This document shows positions 21,990 to 37,493 of a stretch of DNA of 64,000 nucleotides, piece by piece. The notes below the pieces were generated by a model. The model did not search any database, was not told the DNA's origin, and saw only the letters and a program-made list of their open reading frames with translations. The stretch is from Emiliania huxleyi CCMP1516. Its lineage: Eukaryota > Haptophyta > Isochrysidales > Noelaerhabdaceae. The stretch lies in contig NW_005199983.1 of assembly GCF_000372725.1 (NCBI RefSeq), positions 62,289-126,288 on the forward strand, written 5' to 3'. Each line of letters opens with the position of its first letter. Within the stretch, counting starts at the first letter, position 1. A program made the position numbers and the translations under genes.

Positions 21990-22215
21990 GGTCCCCTCGG
22001 TGCTCGCTGCGGTCGACTCGGCGGACCGGGTGGCGCGCGAAGAGCACATTGCGCGGGCCAAGGCATCGTCGCGGGCCTGTCGCGCGCTCAACCTGGCCAA
22101 GAAGGAGGGACAAGTAGGCACCAGATATGGCCTGAGACGGGTCTTCGAGCAGGAACGCAGGCCGTTCATGCTCGCCATCAAAGCAGCTGCGTCATCCGGC
22201 GGCCGCCTGCGCTAG
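21990..22215 (+). pseudogene. Coding-like fragment ending at 22215
   Basis: The frame encodes SVLAAVDSADRVAREEHIAR, a Lys/Arg-rich helix (CRALNLAKKEGQVGTRYGLR) and FMLAIKAAASSGGRLR before TAG. Codon use is gene-like, but the upstream end runs straight into the satellite. It is therefore either a last exon or a remnant truncated by the subtelomeric sequence. Confidence 0.3.
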
Positions 22216-23291
22216 AAATGATCGGCACCAGAGCCGGGAGGTGCGCGCGGTCGGTCGCGGGGGAGCGCAATGCGATGGCCTGAGCGAGGACGCCCGTCTG
22301 TGCGCCCGCGCGTTAGCCATGTCTGGGGAGGTGAACGCGTCCTGTTGAGTGGTGGGATGTCGTGTGTGTGGGTGTTCGCCGCCTATATGCTCTATCCTGC
22401 GGCAAGACGGACGTGTTTTGACAATCAAAATCTACCTCAAAATTTGCGGCCGCCCCTCGAAATTTGCTGATCAAAATTTGCGGTGGCACGGATCGAAACC
22501 TGTGGTTTGGCCCGCCGGGCCCCCTTAGTCTGAAAACAAAAACAATCTCAAAAACAGCCAAAATCAGCCTGCGAGAGAGGCACTCTGCACGCGCCGCGCT
22601 GACCTCGTGCGGGGATATGACATATGTGTGTGCCGAGACACCAAATACTGCTCTAAAAACTCTGGAAAAACACCCCCTTCTCCGTTCTCGGCTTGCCTTT
22701 CACGAAGCCGTTAGTTAGCCGATCCTAAGCGCCATCCTTCCTGCTCTCACCTCTATGCTTCCCCGCGCCGCCTCCTTGGCCCCCTCTGGGCCCCCTTGGG
22801 CGCATTTTCTACTCCCAGGGTCATATCTAGGGGCTGTAGTCTAGGGGCAACTAGTGCTAACTAGATCGATATAGAGGGTCGTCCCGCCGGCCGCGGCCCC
22901 CCTTGAGTTTTCTGTGTTTTCTGTTTTTCAAAACGACGCCCGCCCGCCCGCCACCCCGCGGCGGCTCGGCCCCGCCCACTCACCGAGAGATCAAAACGCG
23001 ACGGCCACGGCGCCCACGCTCGAGAGTTTGCTCGAAGGGTCGAAGCCGTTATAGCTATTACCCCCCCCCGCCAGAAGCCCAGAACCCAGATCTATATTTG
23101 AGTGAGTTATTTGAGAGCGAGACGAATGACAAAAAAGAAATGACCAAGACCCAGGCGCATGCTCCCGTGCCTGTTCTCTGACCGCGCGGCGATTTTGCTT
23201 CACGCGCATATTAAAACCCGCGAGGTTTGTCTCAAAGTTTGCACATGGAGCATGGTCGTCCGGTCGTTGTGTCTCACACTGTCAGCGCGTG
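22216..23291. other. Intergenic region downstream of Vps34
   Basis: No gene. 22425-22560 is AT-richer (aaaatttgcgg repeated). 22890-22930 has several T-tracts. It is the 3' side of the minus-strand PI3-kinase. Confidence 0.5.
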
Positions 23292-28398
<5,107 letters not shown>

Positions 28399-28959
28399 CT
28401 GCGCCGGAAATACGGCCAGCGGCTTACGCAGAAGCGGCTGAAGCGGCAGCGGCAGGCAGCGACAGTGAAGAGAAAACACGGCGGGTGCAGCGGCGGCGCG
28501 GCGCGCAGCGGCGAGCAAGTGGCGGGCGAAGCAGAGGGAGAAGAACATCTGGTGGTGGCAGGCGATCTGGCGGGAGATGGAGACTGCCCGAGCCAGAGTA
28601 CAGCAGATCGCGCGGATCGTTGCGAGGGGACAGTGGCGAGGGCGGTACCCGGAGGTGCTCATCGTGGCTGCTTCTGCTGCTCGGCATGCGCTCGCCTCGA
28701 CTGCCAATCTGCAAAGGCTTTTGCCGCACACGCCGGCAGCGGCGACTGCGTGCGCGCGGACGTCGACCGGGGCTTCTCTGTGGGGTGTTCGGGGTACACG
28801 AGCTCCATTTCTGGGGCCCTGTTGCAGCCCCGCGGCGGGCGTTCCGCGCAAATTGCGTTCGTCAGATGCTTGTTTCCCGCCACAACTCCCGCCACAGCCC
28901 CCCCCCGGGGGGCGAATAGCTATGCTCTTTGCGGCCCTTACCCAGCGGGTTGGACTGCG
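28399..28959. promoter_or_regulatory. Head-to-head upstream region of Vps34 and the gene at 29007
   Basis: Non-coding. On the minus strand GTTTTCTCTTCAC lies 68-80 bp above the Vps34 start. Nothing else recognisable. Confidence 0.35.
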
Positions 28960-28970
28960 TTTTCTTTTTT
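28960..28970 (+). promoter_or_regulatory. T-tract upstream of the gene at 29007
   Basis: TTTTCTTTTTT, 37 bp before the ATG, the same motif and spacing class as at 19443 and 45961. Confidence 0.45.
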
Positions 28971-29006
28971 CTGGAGCCCGCATCCTCAGCCGGCTGAAGG
29001 CTGAAA

Positions 29007-29580
29007 ATGCGAACGCTGCTGTCTCTCTGCCTCATTGCGCCCTCGCTATGCAGCAATCTCGTGCGCGCCGATGCGCTGCTGGTCGCGCGTGGGCTCTGCG
29101 GAAACCGAGCGGTGCGTCTGGAAAGCGCTGCCTGACTCGCCCTCTTACTCCCTTCACCAGACCGTCCTGCTCTCTTACTCCCTTCTCCTTCCGTGCTGCT
29201 CCGTCGCAGGCCGCCAAGGCTGCGATATCTGCCGGCTATGTGACGACCAAATCGGCGCTCCCGTCTCGAAAGCCTCAAAGCCGCTCGCAGCTGACGCGGC
29301 TCTTTTTCTGCGAGTGCCCGGCGCCGACGGCGCCGGAACGGGCGCCGCAAGCGGCGCGACGTTCGCGGCGGCACCCAGCGAGGAGTCGCAGAGGCCGCAA
29401 GGAGGGAGGACCGTCCTGACGCCATCTGGGGAGGCTTTCTTGGCCAGCGCTGCACTGCAGCACAAGCTGGGGGAGGCCGTGGTGCCCGTGCGGAGGCGTT
29501 CGGCTGCCTCGCGCGCCTCGGTCTTCCAGCATCGGAAGCGCTCAGGCGGCGAGAAGCGCGCGGGCGGCGAGAGCACATGA
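29007..29580 (+). CDS. Small secreted protein with a saposin-like Cys motif
   Basis: Exons 29007-29124 and 29210-29580 joined by a GC-AG intron (GAAA|GCGCTG ... TCGCAG|GCCGCC) give 162 residues in frame. The alternative GT donor at 29110 leads to a less protein-like frame. MRTLLSLCLIAPSLCSNLVR is a signal peptide. The splice creates CGNRAVRLESRQGCDICRLC, resembling the C-x2-C start of saposin B folds, but only half of such a domain is present. The rest is Ala/Gly/Ser-rich with a basic tail. The function is not recognised. Confidence 0.55.
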
Positions 29581-30003
29581 CGTATGACGAGTTATTTAGT
29601 CGGGTGTCGGGTGTGAGGTGAGGAGGAGGGCCGCCGTGCGTCTGCAACGGAAGCAGCTTACAATCGCGGCCCCGCCGAACCCGAATCATGCTTGGAGCAC
29701 ATTTAGTGCGGTCATCCGAACCTCACGCCCAGGACCGGGGGGAGCTAAGAAGCGCACCCAGTTGCCAGTTGGCCAGACGATTGCGGATTGGCAGACGACG
29801 ATTGACGTTCTTGGTATCGGGTTGCGGGCTCGAGAGAGCCCTAGCCCTGGCGGGTCGCGGTCGCAGGGCCATAACTCGGTTGGTACCGCGCCCTTCGCGC
29901 TTTTTTCTTTTTTTGCTTGCTCGCGTTCGAGCGGGCGCCTCTCACAGTAGAGAGGTGTCCGTTTTTATTTATTTATTTGGGCCCCTCCCCTTTGAGACAA
30001 ACG
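29581..30003 (+). repeat. Intergenic region with second copy of the 455-600 dispersed repeat and a T-tract
   Basis: 29670-29880 matches 455-600 in order (gagctaagaagcgcaccca; gtatcgggttgcggg; agagagccctagccc), with about 45 bp extra in the middle. A long T-tract (29901-29914, TTTTTTCTTTTTTT) lies 90 bp before the next start, and a tttttatttatttattt run is at 29960-29980. Confidence 0.6.
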
Positions 30004-32598
30004 ATGCAGCCGACCTCGCCCGGTGCTGGACCGCTTACCCTGGAGCGGCGCCGGCGCGACGAGGCCCTCCGGCGCGACGAAGCCCTCCGCAACTCGGCGA
30101 GCCAGCCCGACTGGCTCCGAGCCCTGGAGACACCCGATGAGTTCGCGGCCGCGTCATCCGGCTGCTTCACCCCTACGGCTCAGCTCACCGCAGCGTGCGA
30201 CGCCACTCCAGGCTGGCTACGCCACGCAGCCTCGGCGCTCCACCAAGCACAGTCCGAGCGGCAGCCGCTTCGGCTCCTCGCATCGCCTCCTCAGTCGCCG
30301 CCTCCTCAGTCGCCGCTGCCCACTGGCCGGACCCTGTGCAACACGCCAGCGACACTGCTCGACCCGCGCTGCGACACGGACATCGAGGAGCACTGGCTCA
30401 GCGATGGCTGCGGCACCGATCTCGAGGAGGACGTTTGCGGCGCCTCCGGCTCACTCGGCCAGCTCTCGGGAATGCTCGGCCGGCTTCAGATCGAGACCTC
30501 CTCCTCCGCCTCCTCCTCCGGCGAGTCAGCAGCCCGTTCGGCGGCGTGCCGGCTCGACCAGCAGCGCAGCGGCGGCGCTTTTGATCGCGCCTCTGCGTGG
30601 CTCGAGTGGCGCGAGGAGGAGGCGGCCGGGCGAGTCAGTCCAGGGGCGGGACGAGCCAGGCAGGAGTGGGGAGAGGAGGGGGAAGAGGAGGGGGAAGAGG
30701 AGGGGGAGGGGCAGCCGCGGGCCCTCGACGGGGCATCGCCGCTCGCTCTTCCCCGCGGAGGTGAGGAGGAGACGCGAGGCCCACCCCTTGTGCACGCCGC
30801 CGTCAGCCCCGCCCTCCTCCTCCTCCTCCGCCCTCAGGTCTCCTCTTTTCGACGGCACGCTTCGACGCCGAGGCCGTCCTCCTCTGCTGGTCCTCCTCGA
30901 CCTGACTATGAGTATTAGTACCACGGTCATCGTTATTGTTCTTCCCCAGGCCGTCCTCCTCGACCTTGTCGCCGCCAAGGCCGCCGCCTCGAGGAGCGCG
31001 CCGCAGCGCCGCGGCGCCACCTCAGCCACTCTCATCGTCTGCGCCGCCTCGCGAGTCGAGGCCGTCTCTGCCGCGCTCCGACGGCGGCTCGTCGCCCACG
31101 CGTGCCACGTGTCTCGCCGCAAGCTGAGTGCGGCCGAGGCGCTGCGCCACGCCGTCGTGCTGACGACGTACGGCCTCCTCGCCGCCAAGGACTGCGTCCC
31201 GCCGCCCGCGGAGAGGCTCGCCCTCGCTCAACCCCCTTGCGAGGCTGGCTCTGACCCAGCCCCAGCCCCTGACCCTGACCCTCGCCCTGGCCCTGACCTT
31301 TGGCCAGGCTCGCCCTCCTCGCGCCGTGCGACGCTGGCTGGAGGAGCAAGCCCTCTGCGCCCGGCCAAAAGGAGGCGCGCGCCAGAGCCTCGAGGCTGCA
31401 CGCGCGCGCGTGGGGGCGGCTGGTGCTGCCGGACGCGGAGGGCCTGAGGTGTGAAGAGACGCTGTTCACACCCACACGCCGTGAGCAGGTGCTGCCGGAC
31501 GCGGAGGGCCTGAGGTGTGAAGAGACGCTGTTCACACCCACACGCCGTGAGCAGGTGCTGCTGGACGCGGAGGGCCTGAGGTGTGAAGAGACGCTGTTCA
31601 CACCCACACGCCGTGAGCAGGTGCTGCTGGACGCGGAGGGCCTGAGGTGTGAAGAGACGCTGTTCACACCCACACGCCGTGAGCAGGTGCTGCTGGACGC
31701 GGAGGGCCTGAGGTGTGAAGAGACGCTGTTCACACCCACACGCCGTGAGCAGGTGCTGCTGGACGCGGAGGGCCTGAGGTGTGAAGAGACGCTGTTCACA
31801 CCCACACGCCGTGAGCAGGTGCTGCAGGACGCGGAGGGCCTGAGGTGTGAAGAGACGCTGTTCACACCCACACGCCGTGAGCAGGTGCTGCTGGACGCGG
31901 AGGGCCTGAGGTGTGAAGAGACGCTGTTCACACCCACACGCCGTGAGCAGGTGCTGCTGGACGCGGAGGGCCTGAGGTGTGAAGAGACGCTGTTCACACC
32001 CACACGCCGTGAGCAGGTGCTGCCGGACGCGGAGGGCCTGAGGTGTGAAGAGACGCTGTTCACACCCACACGCCGTGAGCAGGTGCTGCTGGACGCGGAG
32101 GGCCTGAGGTGTGAAGAGACGCTGTTCACACCCACACGCCGTGAGCAGGTGCTGCTGGACGCGGAGGGCCTGAGGTGTGAAGAGACGCTGTTCACACCCA
32201 CACGCCGTGAGCAGGTGCTGCTGGACGCGGAGGGCCTGAGCAGCTTGCGGAGCCAGCGGAGCCAGGCGGCTTGCAGCGTGCCGGCGGCCATCCGATGGGC
32301 CCGCGGCAAGCCGTGAACAGCGTCTCTTCACACCCACGGCTGTGAATAGGCGGCCGTCCGATGGGCCGCGGCAAGCCGAGCTGCGCGCGGGAGGCGAGTC
32401 CTCGCCCGCACCCTCGCGCGCGTGGTGAGCGGCTCGGGCGGCACGGCGCAGAAGGCTGGCGGGGCGGGGCGGGGCTGGCCGGAGGTTGCGCTCGCGCTGG
32501 TGTACGCAGAGGAGGATGCGTGCGGCGCTCTCTCGTCCGAAGACGAGGGCGAGGACGGCTCCGAGGTTGAGGAAGGCAGCGAGGAGGATGGGGAGTGA
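30004..32598 (+). CDS. SNF2-like protein, atypical or degenerate
   Basis: ATG 30004 opens a frame with a charged N-terminus and TSSSASSSGESAARSAAC. After at least two introns it reaches VLLDLVAAKAAASRSAPQRR, SATLIVCAASRVEAVSAALR, AVVLTTYGLLAAKD (about 30950-31200), WGRL|VLLDAEGLSSLRSQRSQ and AACSVPAAIRWARGKP (about 31410-32310). These correspond to SNF2 motifs Ia to III of Rad16/HLTF-type ATPases (LIVCPAS, VVLTTYG, the DEAH strand and RW.LTGTP). The Walker A GLGKT is not found, DEAH reads LDAE, and no C-terminal helicase half follows. The end is acidic (SSEDEGEDGSEVEEGSEEDG) with TGA at 32596-32598. It is either a divergent non-ATPase derivative or a decaying gene. Confidence 0.5.
30871..30961 (+). 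repeat. 14-bp exon duplicate around a GC-AG intron
   Basis: agGCcgtcctcctc at 30871-30884 and 30948-30961. If spliced, the intron runs from GC in the first copy to AG in the second, leaving one coding copy followed by codons for LDLVAAKAAA. Confidence 0.8.
31423..32240 (+). repeat. 66-bp minisatellite of exon edge plus intron, 12 units
   Basis: Each unit is a 26-bp coding edge (gtgctg..ggacgcggag + ggcctgag) and a 40-bp intron-like part (gtgtgaagagacgctgttca ... gccgtgagCAG). Starts fall every 66 bp from 31423 to 32215, the last with the 26-bp part only. Copies are almost identical. Since 66 is divisible by 3 the array is open in several frames and gives long artefactual reading frames on both strands. 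Each unit carries its own GT donor and AG acceptor. Confidence 0.95.
32283..32379 (+). repeat. 31-bp exon duplicate flanking the next intron
   Basis: ggcggcc.tccgatgggcc followed by gcggcaagccg occurs at 32283-32313 and 32349-32379. The insert between begins gtgaacagcgtctcttcaca, related to the 40-bp intron part of the neighbouring array but inverted, and ends gaatAG. Confidence 0.85.
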
Positions 32599-33467
32599 TG
32601 TCTAGTGAGATGGTTTGGGGAGTGAGAACGCGGCGCACTCTCGCCAGTCGACGTGTTCCACCAGGCCGAGAGGGACCCGGCCCCACCGCGCCGGCCACAC
32701 CCGTCACCGCATCGAGTGCAGACTGCATGGCTAGCCGCGCGCAGCCTGGGGTCTGGCGTCTGGGGTCTCAATCCGGACACCGGCCGCGCGTTCTCTGCCC
32801 CTCCTTTCTCTCTCGAGGCTTCTCTGAGCGCTGCGTACTGCGACTACTGCTGTGTGCTGTGTGCCTGTCCCCGGGCGGCGCGGTACGCGCAACCGCGGCG
32901 CACGCGCACGGGCGCAACCGCGGGGCAGTGCGAGTGTCCAGTGTGCTGTGTGTGGCCCCCGGGGGCTGCACATGAGGTGCCGCGGGGGCCGTCGCGGGTC
33001 GTTCGGGTCGAGAGTGTTTCGGCGCCGCGCGGCGCCGCCCACCAGGCAGCCCTCCTCAGAACCACCAACCAGAACCACACTGAATACATGTATTCATCTG
33101 AAAAATGGAGCTGCGACTTTGAACCGCTCAAAGTGTGCGCGCTCGCCGCTCACACGGCCCGCGGCGCTCCCCCCCCTATTTTCCCTGTGGCCCTCCCCTT
33201 TGAGTCGGCTCGCCCGCGCACACGAACCCCCCCACACTCTCGCCTGGCGTCCCCGCCCGCCACGTCGGGTCCGCCCCCGGACGGCACGGCAACGGCAAAC
33301 GCATAACCCCGGGACAAGTCCTGTGGCGCGCACGTACATAAGCCCCCCGCGCACCCAAAGCGCTCACGCAAGAACCAGGCAGTTTGGTCGGCGGGAAGGA
33401 AAGTAGCCGCCGCGGCTTGTCTCGGAGAGAAGCGAGTGTCCATCTCCGCCTCGCCAGCGACAGGTGC
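32599..33467. other. Intergenic region
   Basis: No gene with recognisable features. Contains an ORF-rich GC stretch without domain signals. Confidence 0.5.
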
Positions 33468-33968
33468 TCACTTTCCCCAGCCAGGGAGGATGCTGCGCAA
33501 ACCCTGACCGTTCCCCACCGTGTCCGCGCCAGTGCGCAAAACTGTAGGCGCTGGGGCAGGGGGCGGCGCCGGCGCACGCGCAGGCGAGGCGGCAGAACGC
33601 TGGTCCGGCGGCACGGCATCGAGCGTCGTGATCCAAGTCGCAAGGGGCCGAGGAGGCCGGCGCGCGGAGAGCACCTCCGAAGTCGCCACCGCGTCCGCTA
33701 GGCTCTTTGGCCAGGCGGCTTCGTCTGACGGGATCGTCTCGAACCGGCGAAGACCAGAAGCCTGACTGGAGGCCTCCCTTGGCCCGCCTCGCGCGCCCAT
33801 CGGACTGGAGCAGAGCGAGGCGGGCGTGCTCGCGTGCCGCGGCATGTGCCCGCCAGCCAGCCCCATGCCCGGGAGCATGTCGGCGCTCGCGTGCCGCGGC
33901 AAAGAACCTCGGATGGTCCTCTTGGAGCGCTCGACTTCGACGGCAGCAATCTCCTCAGCGGACACCAT
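33468..33968 (-). CDS. Hypothetical Ser/Arg/Pro-rich protein
   Basis: Open from ATG 33968 (longer from 33995) to 33468, about 166 residues. It contains a helix (VSAEEIAAVEVERSKRTIRG), two LPRHAS/MPRHAS motifs that look like basophilic phosphorylation sites, and a Pro/Ala-rich tail. No family recognised. It lies beside mobile DNA and has no clear promoter, so it may be an exon or not a gene. Confidence 0.35.
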   Translation of the reverse strand: MVSAEEIAAVEVERSKRTIRGSLPRHASADMLPGMGLAGGHMPRHASTPASLCSSPMGARGGPREASSQASGLRRFETIPSDEAAWPKSLADAVATSEVLSARRPPRPLATWITTLDAVPPDQRSAASPARAPAPPPAPAPTVLRTGADTVGNGQGLRSILPGWGK

Positions 33969-34876
33969 GGGGGCGGGCTGGGCGGCGGCTGGCAACGGGA
34001 CGGTATCAAGGGCGGCGCCGTTCGACTTTCGAGGACCCCTTCGAGAGCGTTCGATGCAGATTCCGGAAGGGCTTTCTGTTCTTTTTTTCCCGACTATCGG
34101 CCTAAATCGGTATGGCGGGTGGAGTGCTCTCTACTGCCGCGGCGCCCCTGTCGGTTCGGAGGCGCCCGGCGGCCGCGCGCTTGGTGCCGACGTCGACCGG
34201 CTGCTCTCGCGGCGCCGAGGCGTGCGTGCCGCTTTGGTCACGTCTCGCGCGCTGCGAGGTGTCTTTCGGCATGTGAGCGCTTGGCGTAAACGCCAGGAAG
34301 CTCGCCTTCCTTGCCTGCGGCCGCGGGCGTGCGGGCGGGCCCGCCAGGCTCGGCGACGCTCCGCGCGGGGTCTTCGAGCTCGCGACCCGTGACGAGCCAG
34401 CATGGCTCGTCGCTCGACGGGAGCCTGCTCAGCATGCTCTCGGCACTCTGTACAGCCTCGACAAGGTGTCTGGGAAGGCCGACAGGGCCGGAGCGGGCCG
34501 TCTCGGGCGAGATGGCGCGCTGAATGCTACCATGACTACGAGCTCTCCGATCGGGGCGCCGGCGGCGGGCTTGCGCGGCGCGCTGCTCCACGGCAGGCTG
34601 CTCTCCAACCTTTCAACAGTGTCTTTTACCTCGCGCCTCTCGCTGCAACCGCCTGCGGGGGCCAGCGCCGGCCGCCTCGCTTCGCCAGCGCTGCCTACGC
34701 CTACGACACGCGCATCGGCTCGCCGCCCGCGTCGCCTGCGGCGGGCCCGCGTGGCGCGACGCTCGTCGGGAGCGTGCTCAGCAGGCTGTGCAGCGTAGCC
34801 TGCCTCACTCAGAGCGCCGCTGATGCGGCGTGGGGCCGCCGGCGGGGATGCTGCCGCGCACGCTGCGCTGAGGGCC

Positions 34877-35171
34877 TCACCATCGTGTCCTTGCCGTACT
34901 GATCGACCTTGGATTTTCCGTCGACGGCGCCAGCGTCATCAACTGCGACAGCAAATCCGCCGTCGGCATGGCCTTCGATCCCGTTGCCTTCAAGAAGACC
35001 AAGCACATCTTGCGCGCCGCCGAATTCCTTCGCGATCTCGTCAGCCGTGGCGTTATCTCTGTCGAACACCTCCCCGGCGTCGTGATGCTCGCCGACCTGC
35101 TCACGAAGGCTGCCTCGCGGGCCATCTTTACTGGCCTGATCAAGCAGCTTGACGACTTTCATGCCCTCTGA
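34877..35171 (+). pseudogene. Ty1/copia retrotransposon remnant: C-terminal RNase H
   Basis: The frame from about 34877 encodes VLIDLGFSVDG, INCDSKSAVGMAFDP, FKKTKHILRAAEFLRDLVSR, VISVEHLPG and VMLADLLTKAASRAIF, then TGA. This is the ending of copia polyproteins (CD-SAV, K-TKHI, E-LPT, ADxxTK). Upstream gag, integrase and reverse transcriptase are not present in this window in readable form. Confidence 0.8.
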
Positions 35172-35200
35172 GTTTGTTTGTCCCTCGCGCCCCGCACTCG

Positions 35201-35226
35201 GGCCAGGAGGGGCTGTTCCCGGGCAT
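35201..35226 (+). mobile_element. Putative polypurine tract and start of a 3' LTR
   Basis: aggagggg at 35203-35210 is followed by cTGTTCCCGGGCATTC. Copia LTRs start TGTT right after a purine tract, and this lies 30 bp past the polyprotein stop. The LTR end and the 5' LTR were not found. Confidence 0.4.
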
Positions 35227-35399
35227 TCACACTATGCTCTTGAGATAATTTGGCGATTATATCCATAAGGGATTTCATCCCTCCTTGGATTGGAGATTCG
35301 TGTTTTGGTTCCGGTTTTGGGTAAAACGTATACAGCGAACGCGATGCGGCCGCCTGGCTTCCTGCTTCTATGCGCGAGCTACGGCGTGACCGCTATCGT

Positions 35400-35575
35400 T
35401 CAGTATTAATTATTATTTATTAATCATTGGGCGGCGGCCGCGGCGCGGCGGCGGGCGGCGCGAGGCGGCGGCGCGGCGAGGCAGCGGGCGACGCAGGGCG
35501 GGGCGGCGCGGCGGCGGTGGGGTAATTACTTATTAATTAATGTATTATTAATTAATAATCATATAATCATGGGGC
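35400..35575. repeat. GC-only core between two AT-only palindromic islands
   Basis: 35405-35429 (attaattattatttattaa) and 35520-35570 (ttaattaatgtattattaat, self-complementary) bracket about 90 bp made almost wholly of G and C (gcggcgg units). The sharp alternation is local and lies just after the retroelement remnant. Confidence 0.6.
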
Positions 35576-36270
35576 GGCGGCGCGGCGCGGCAGCGATAAG
35601 AGAGCCGGCAGTCATCGCAGAGGTAGTACTCAGCGCGCCATCGCACCCGTGGCGGCCCGCCCCGGCCCTGCAGCCCACCCCAGAGGGCCAGGCGAGGCTC
35701 CACACAATCCTGGGAGCGTGCTGAGCAAGCTCCCGTCGAGCCACGAGCCATGCAGGGTCGTCGCAGGCGACGCGAGCGAAGAACCGACCGTCGCATCGTA
35801 GAGCCTGACGAGCGGACCGCCGGACCCCAGCGACCACAGCAGTGAGTGTTAGAGTTGTTTGGTATTGCTAAAAATCTCTCTCTCAGCAGTGGACGCCAAG
35901 CCTTCTGGCGACTGTAGCGAGCGCCCACATGTCGAAGGGCATCTCACAGCGCGCGAGACGTGCCGAGACCGATACGCCCTGGCGCCGCGCGAGCGTCCGG
36001 TGGGCCTCCGCACCAAGCGCGCGGCCGCCGGGCGCATTCGCGGCGGCAGCGGCCGGGGGCGGAGCGCGTACATAGACAGTTGCTATGGCGCGGAAAAAGC
36101 CTCGCGGTGAGCGAACGAAGAAGAAGTCTTTTGTCTAACTGACTATATGTATGTACTGACTAGATAGGAAGGCGAAACACAGTCCGACCAACGACTGGGA
36201 CACCAACGCGGTATGGGTGGACGCAAGACGGGCGGTGACGGCCTGACACTGGAACACGGGAAAAAAGAAA

Positions 36271-36544
36271 ATCTTCGAACTTTTTGCGGGGTGAGGTATG
36301 GTATGGTCGGGGCCCTGGCGCCGCGACCATACCCCCCCACCCGCACAGGACGGCGCCTCTGGCCAGCAGGACCATACCCCCCCACCCCCCACCCCACCAC
36401 ACGAGCGCGTACAGTAACCGTCGTGTTAGGCCGTCCGGTCGTGCGGCACGTGTTCGCGCGATGCAGTCTGCGCGAGGTGACCCGCCGGCAATCGTGCTCA
36501 CCCCTCAGAGCGTGTCCGCAAAGGCCGCCAGGGCCTTGCGTGCC

Positions 36545-36575
<31 letters not shown>

Positions 36576-37475
36576 CCGGTGCGAGCGCGGGCGCGGGCGC
36601 GGGCGCGGTCTCCGCCGGCGCCGCCTCCGCCATGGTCACCTCGGGCGCGGGCACGGGCGCGGTCTCCGCCGGCGCCGCCTCCGCCATGGTCACCTCCGCT
36701 GGAACGGCCTCCGCCTCCGCCGCCTCCGCTGGCGCCACCTCCGCCTCCGCCATGGTCACCTCCGGCGTCTCCGCCGCCTCCGCCTCCACCTCCACCGCCT
36801 CCGCCGCCGTCGCCTCCGCCGCCGGCGGCGGCGGCGCGGCCACCGTGGGCGCGCGCGCGCGCGCCATCTCGAAGGGGTTGCGCGGCTGGCCCGAGTTGGG
36901 GGGGCTCTTGTAGTACATGCCCCACTCGTTAGAAGAAGGTGGAGCGCGCGTGGACGAGACTCGCGCAGGCCTCGCGATAGAGCATCGGTCCGTCCTGCAG
37001 GACCATCGTGGCGACAGTTTTGAGCGCCTTCAGCTTGCTGAGATCGTGGTCGTCGCCACGGAAAGCGTCGCTTGTCGGAAGCCTCCCGTCCATCATGCGG
37101 ACGGCATGCGGTGCAATCGCAGCGTCGAGCCGTGCGATGCACGACGCAAGCGTACCAGCGCAGCAGCTGCGCACAGCGGCGCGCTCGGCGTCGTCGGGCA
37201 GCGAGCTGTCCAGGAGCCGAAGTCGAGGCGGCGTCGCGGCGAGAAGGCCCGCGACAGTATCGAAGCGGCCGCTGTGAGTCGGCATCGTGTCCGCGGCTGT
37301 GTACGGCGGCTGTGTATGGGTTCGAACCCTGTTGTAACGTGGGCGGTATGGCCGCTCCAGCGATTGTCCATACCCCCCCACCCGTCGAGCAGGCCGCCTC
37401 CGGCGGCCAGGACCATACCCCCCCACCCTTTTGGCCCCGACGCTACCATACCTTACCCCGCAAAAAGTTCGAATC
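36271..37475. mobile_element. 1.2-kb terminal-inverted-repeat element
   Basis: Left end 36271-36314 and right end 37433-37475 are inverted copies of about 42 bp (ttcgaactttttgcggggt, then ggtatgg, then cggggcc). Subterminal boxes accatacccccccaccc occur at 36326, 36371, 37368 and 37412. The interior carries two minus-strand reading frames. A 0.5-kb internally deleted relative is at 39711-40205. This is the architecture of a class II DNA transposon, but no transposase family is recognisable. Confidence 0.8.
36505..37285 (-). CDS. Two minus-strand frames inside the TIR element, possibly one interrupted gene
   Basis: Frame 1, ATG 37285 to TAA 36929 (118 residues): MPTHSGRFDTVAGLLAATPP, helical, with FRGDDHDLSKLKALKTVATM. 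Frame 2, from 36918 to 36505: MYYKSPPNSGQPRNPFEMAR, then an Ala/Glu/Pro repeat region (TMAEAAPAETAP) ending ARKALAAFADTL. They are in different phases 10 bp apart, so joining needs an intron or frameshift. The last 15 codons are also kept in the deleted element copy. The protein is not recognised and may be element-encoded or a captured host gene. Confidence 0.45.
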
Positions 37476-37493
37476 CTGCGCAGGCGATCGGGG

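Larger units (their letters stand above)
34140..36050. repeat. Large imperfect inverted repeat flanking a retroelement remnant
   Basis: Arm 1 (34140-34560, +) and arm 2 (36050-35590, read on -) share, in the same order, cccggcggccgcgcgcttgg, cacgtctcgcgcgctg and then gcatggctcgt.gctcgacg, gcctgctcagca and gatggcgcgctgaatac-like stretches. Similarity is perhaps 70-80 percent. Both arms encode a similar peptide (AWLVARRELAQHA in arm 2). The roughly 1-kb spacer holds the copia RNase H fragment. Confidence 0.6.

Noticed and set aside
31423-32240. CRISPR array
   Set aside because: Direct repeats with near-identical spacers in a eukaryotic, intron-bearing gene. Spacers are not unique and no cas genes are present.
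31300-32316. 338-residue plus-strand and 425/369-residue minus-strand repeat proteins over the 66-bp array
   Set aside because: They exist only because 66 is a multiple of 3. The array is better explained as repeated exon edge plus intron of the SNF2-like gene.
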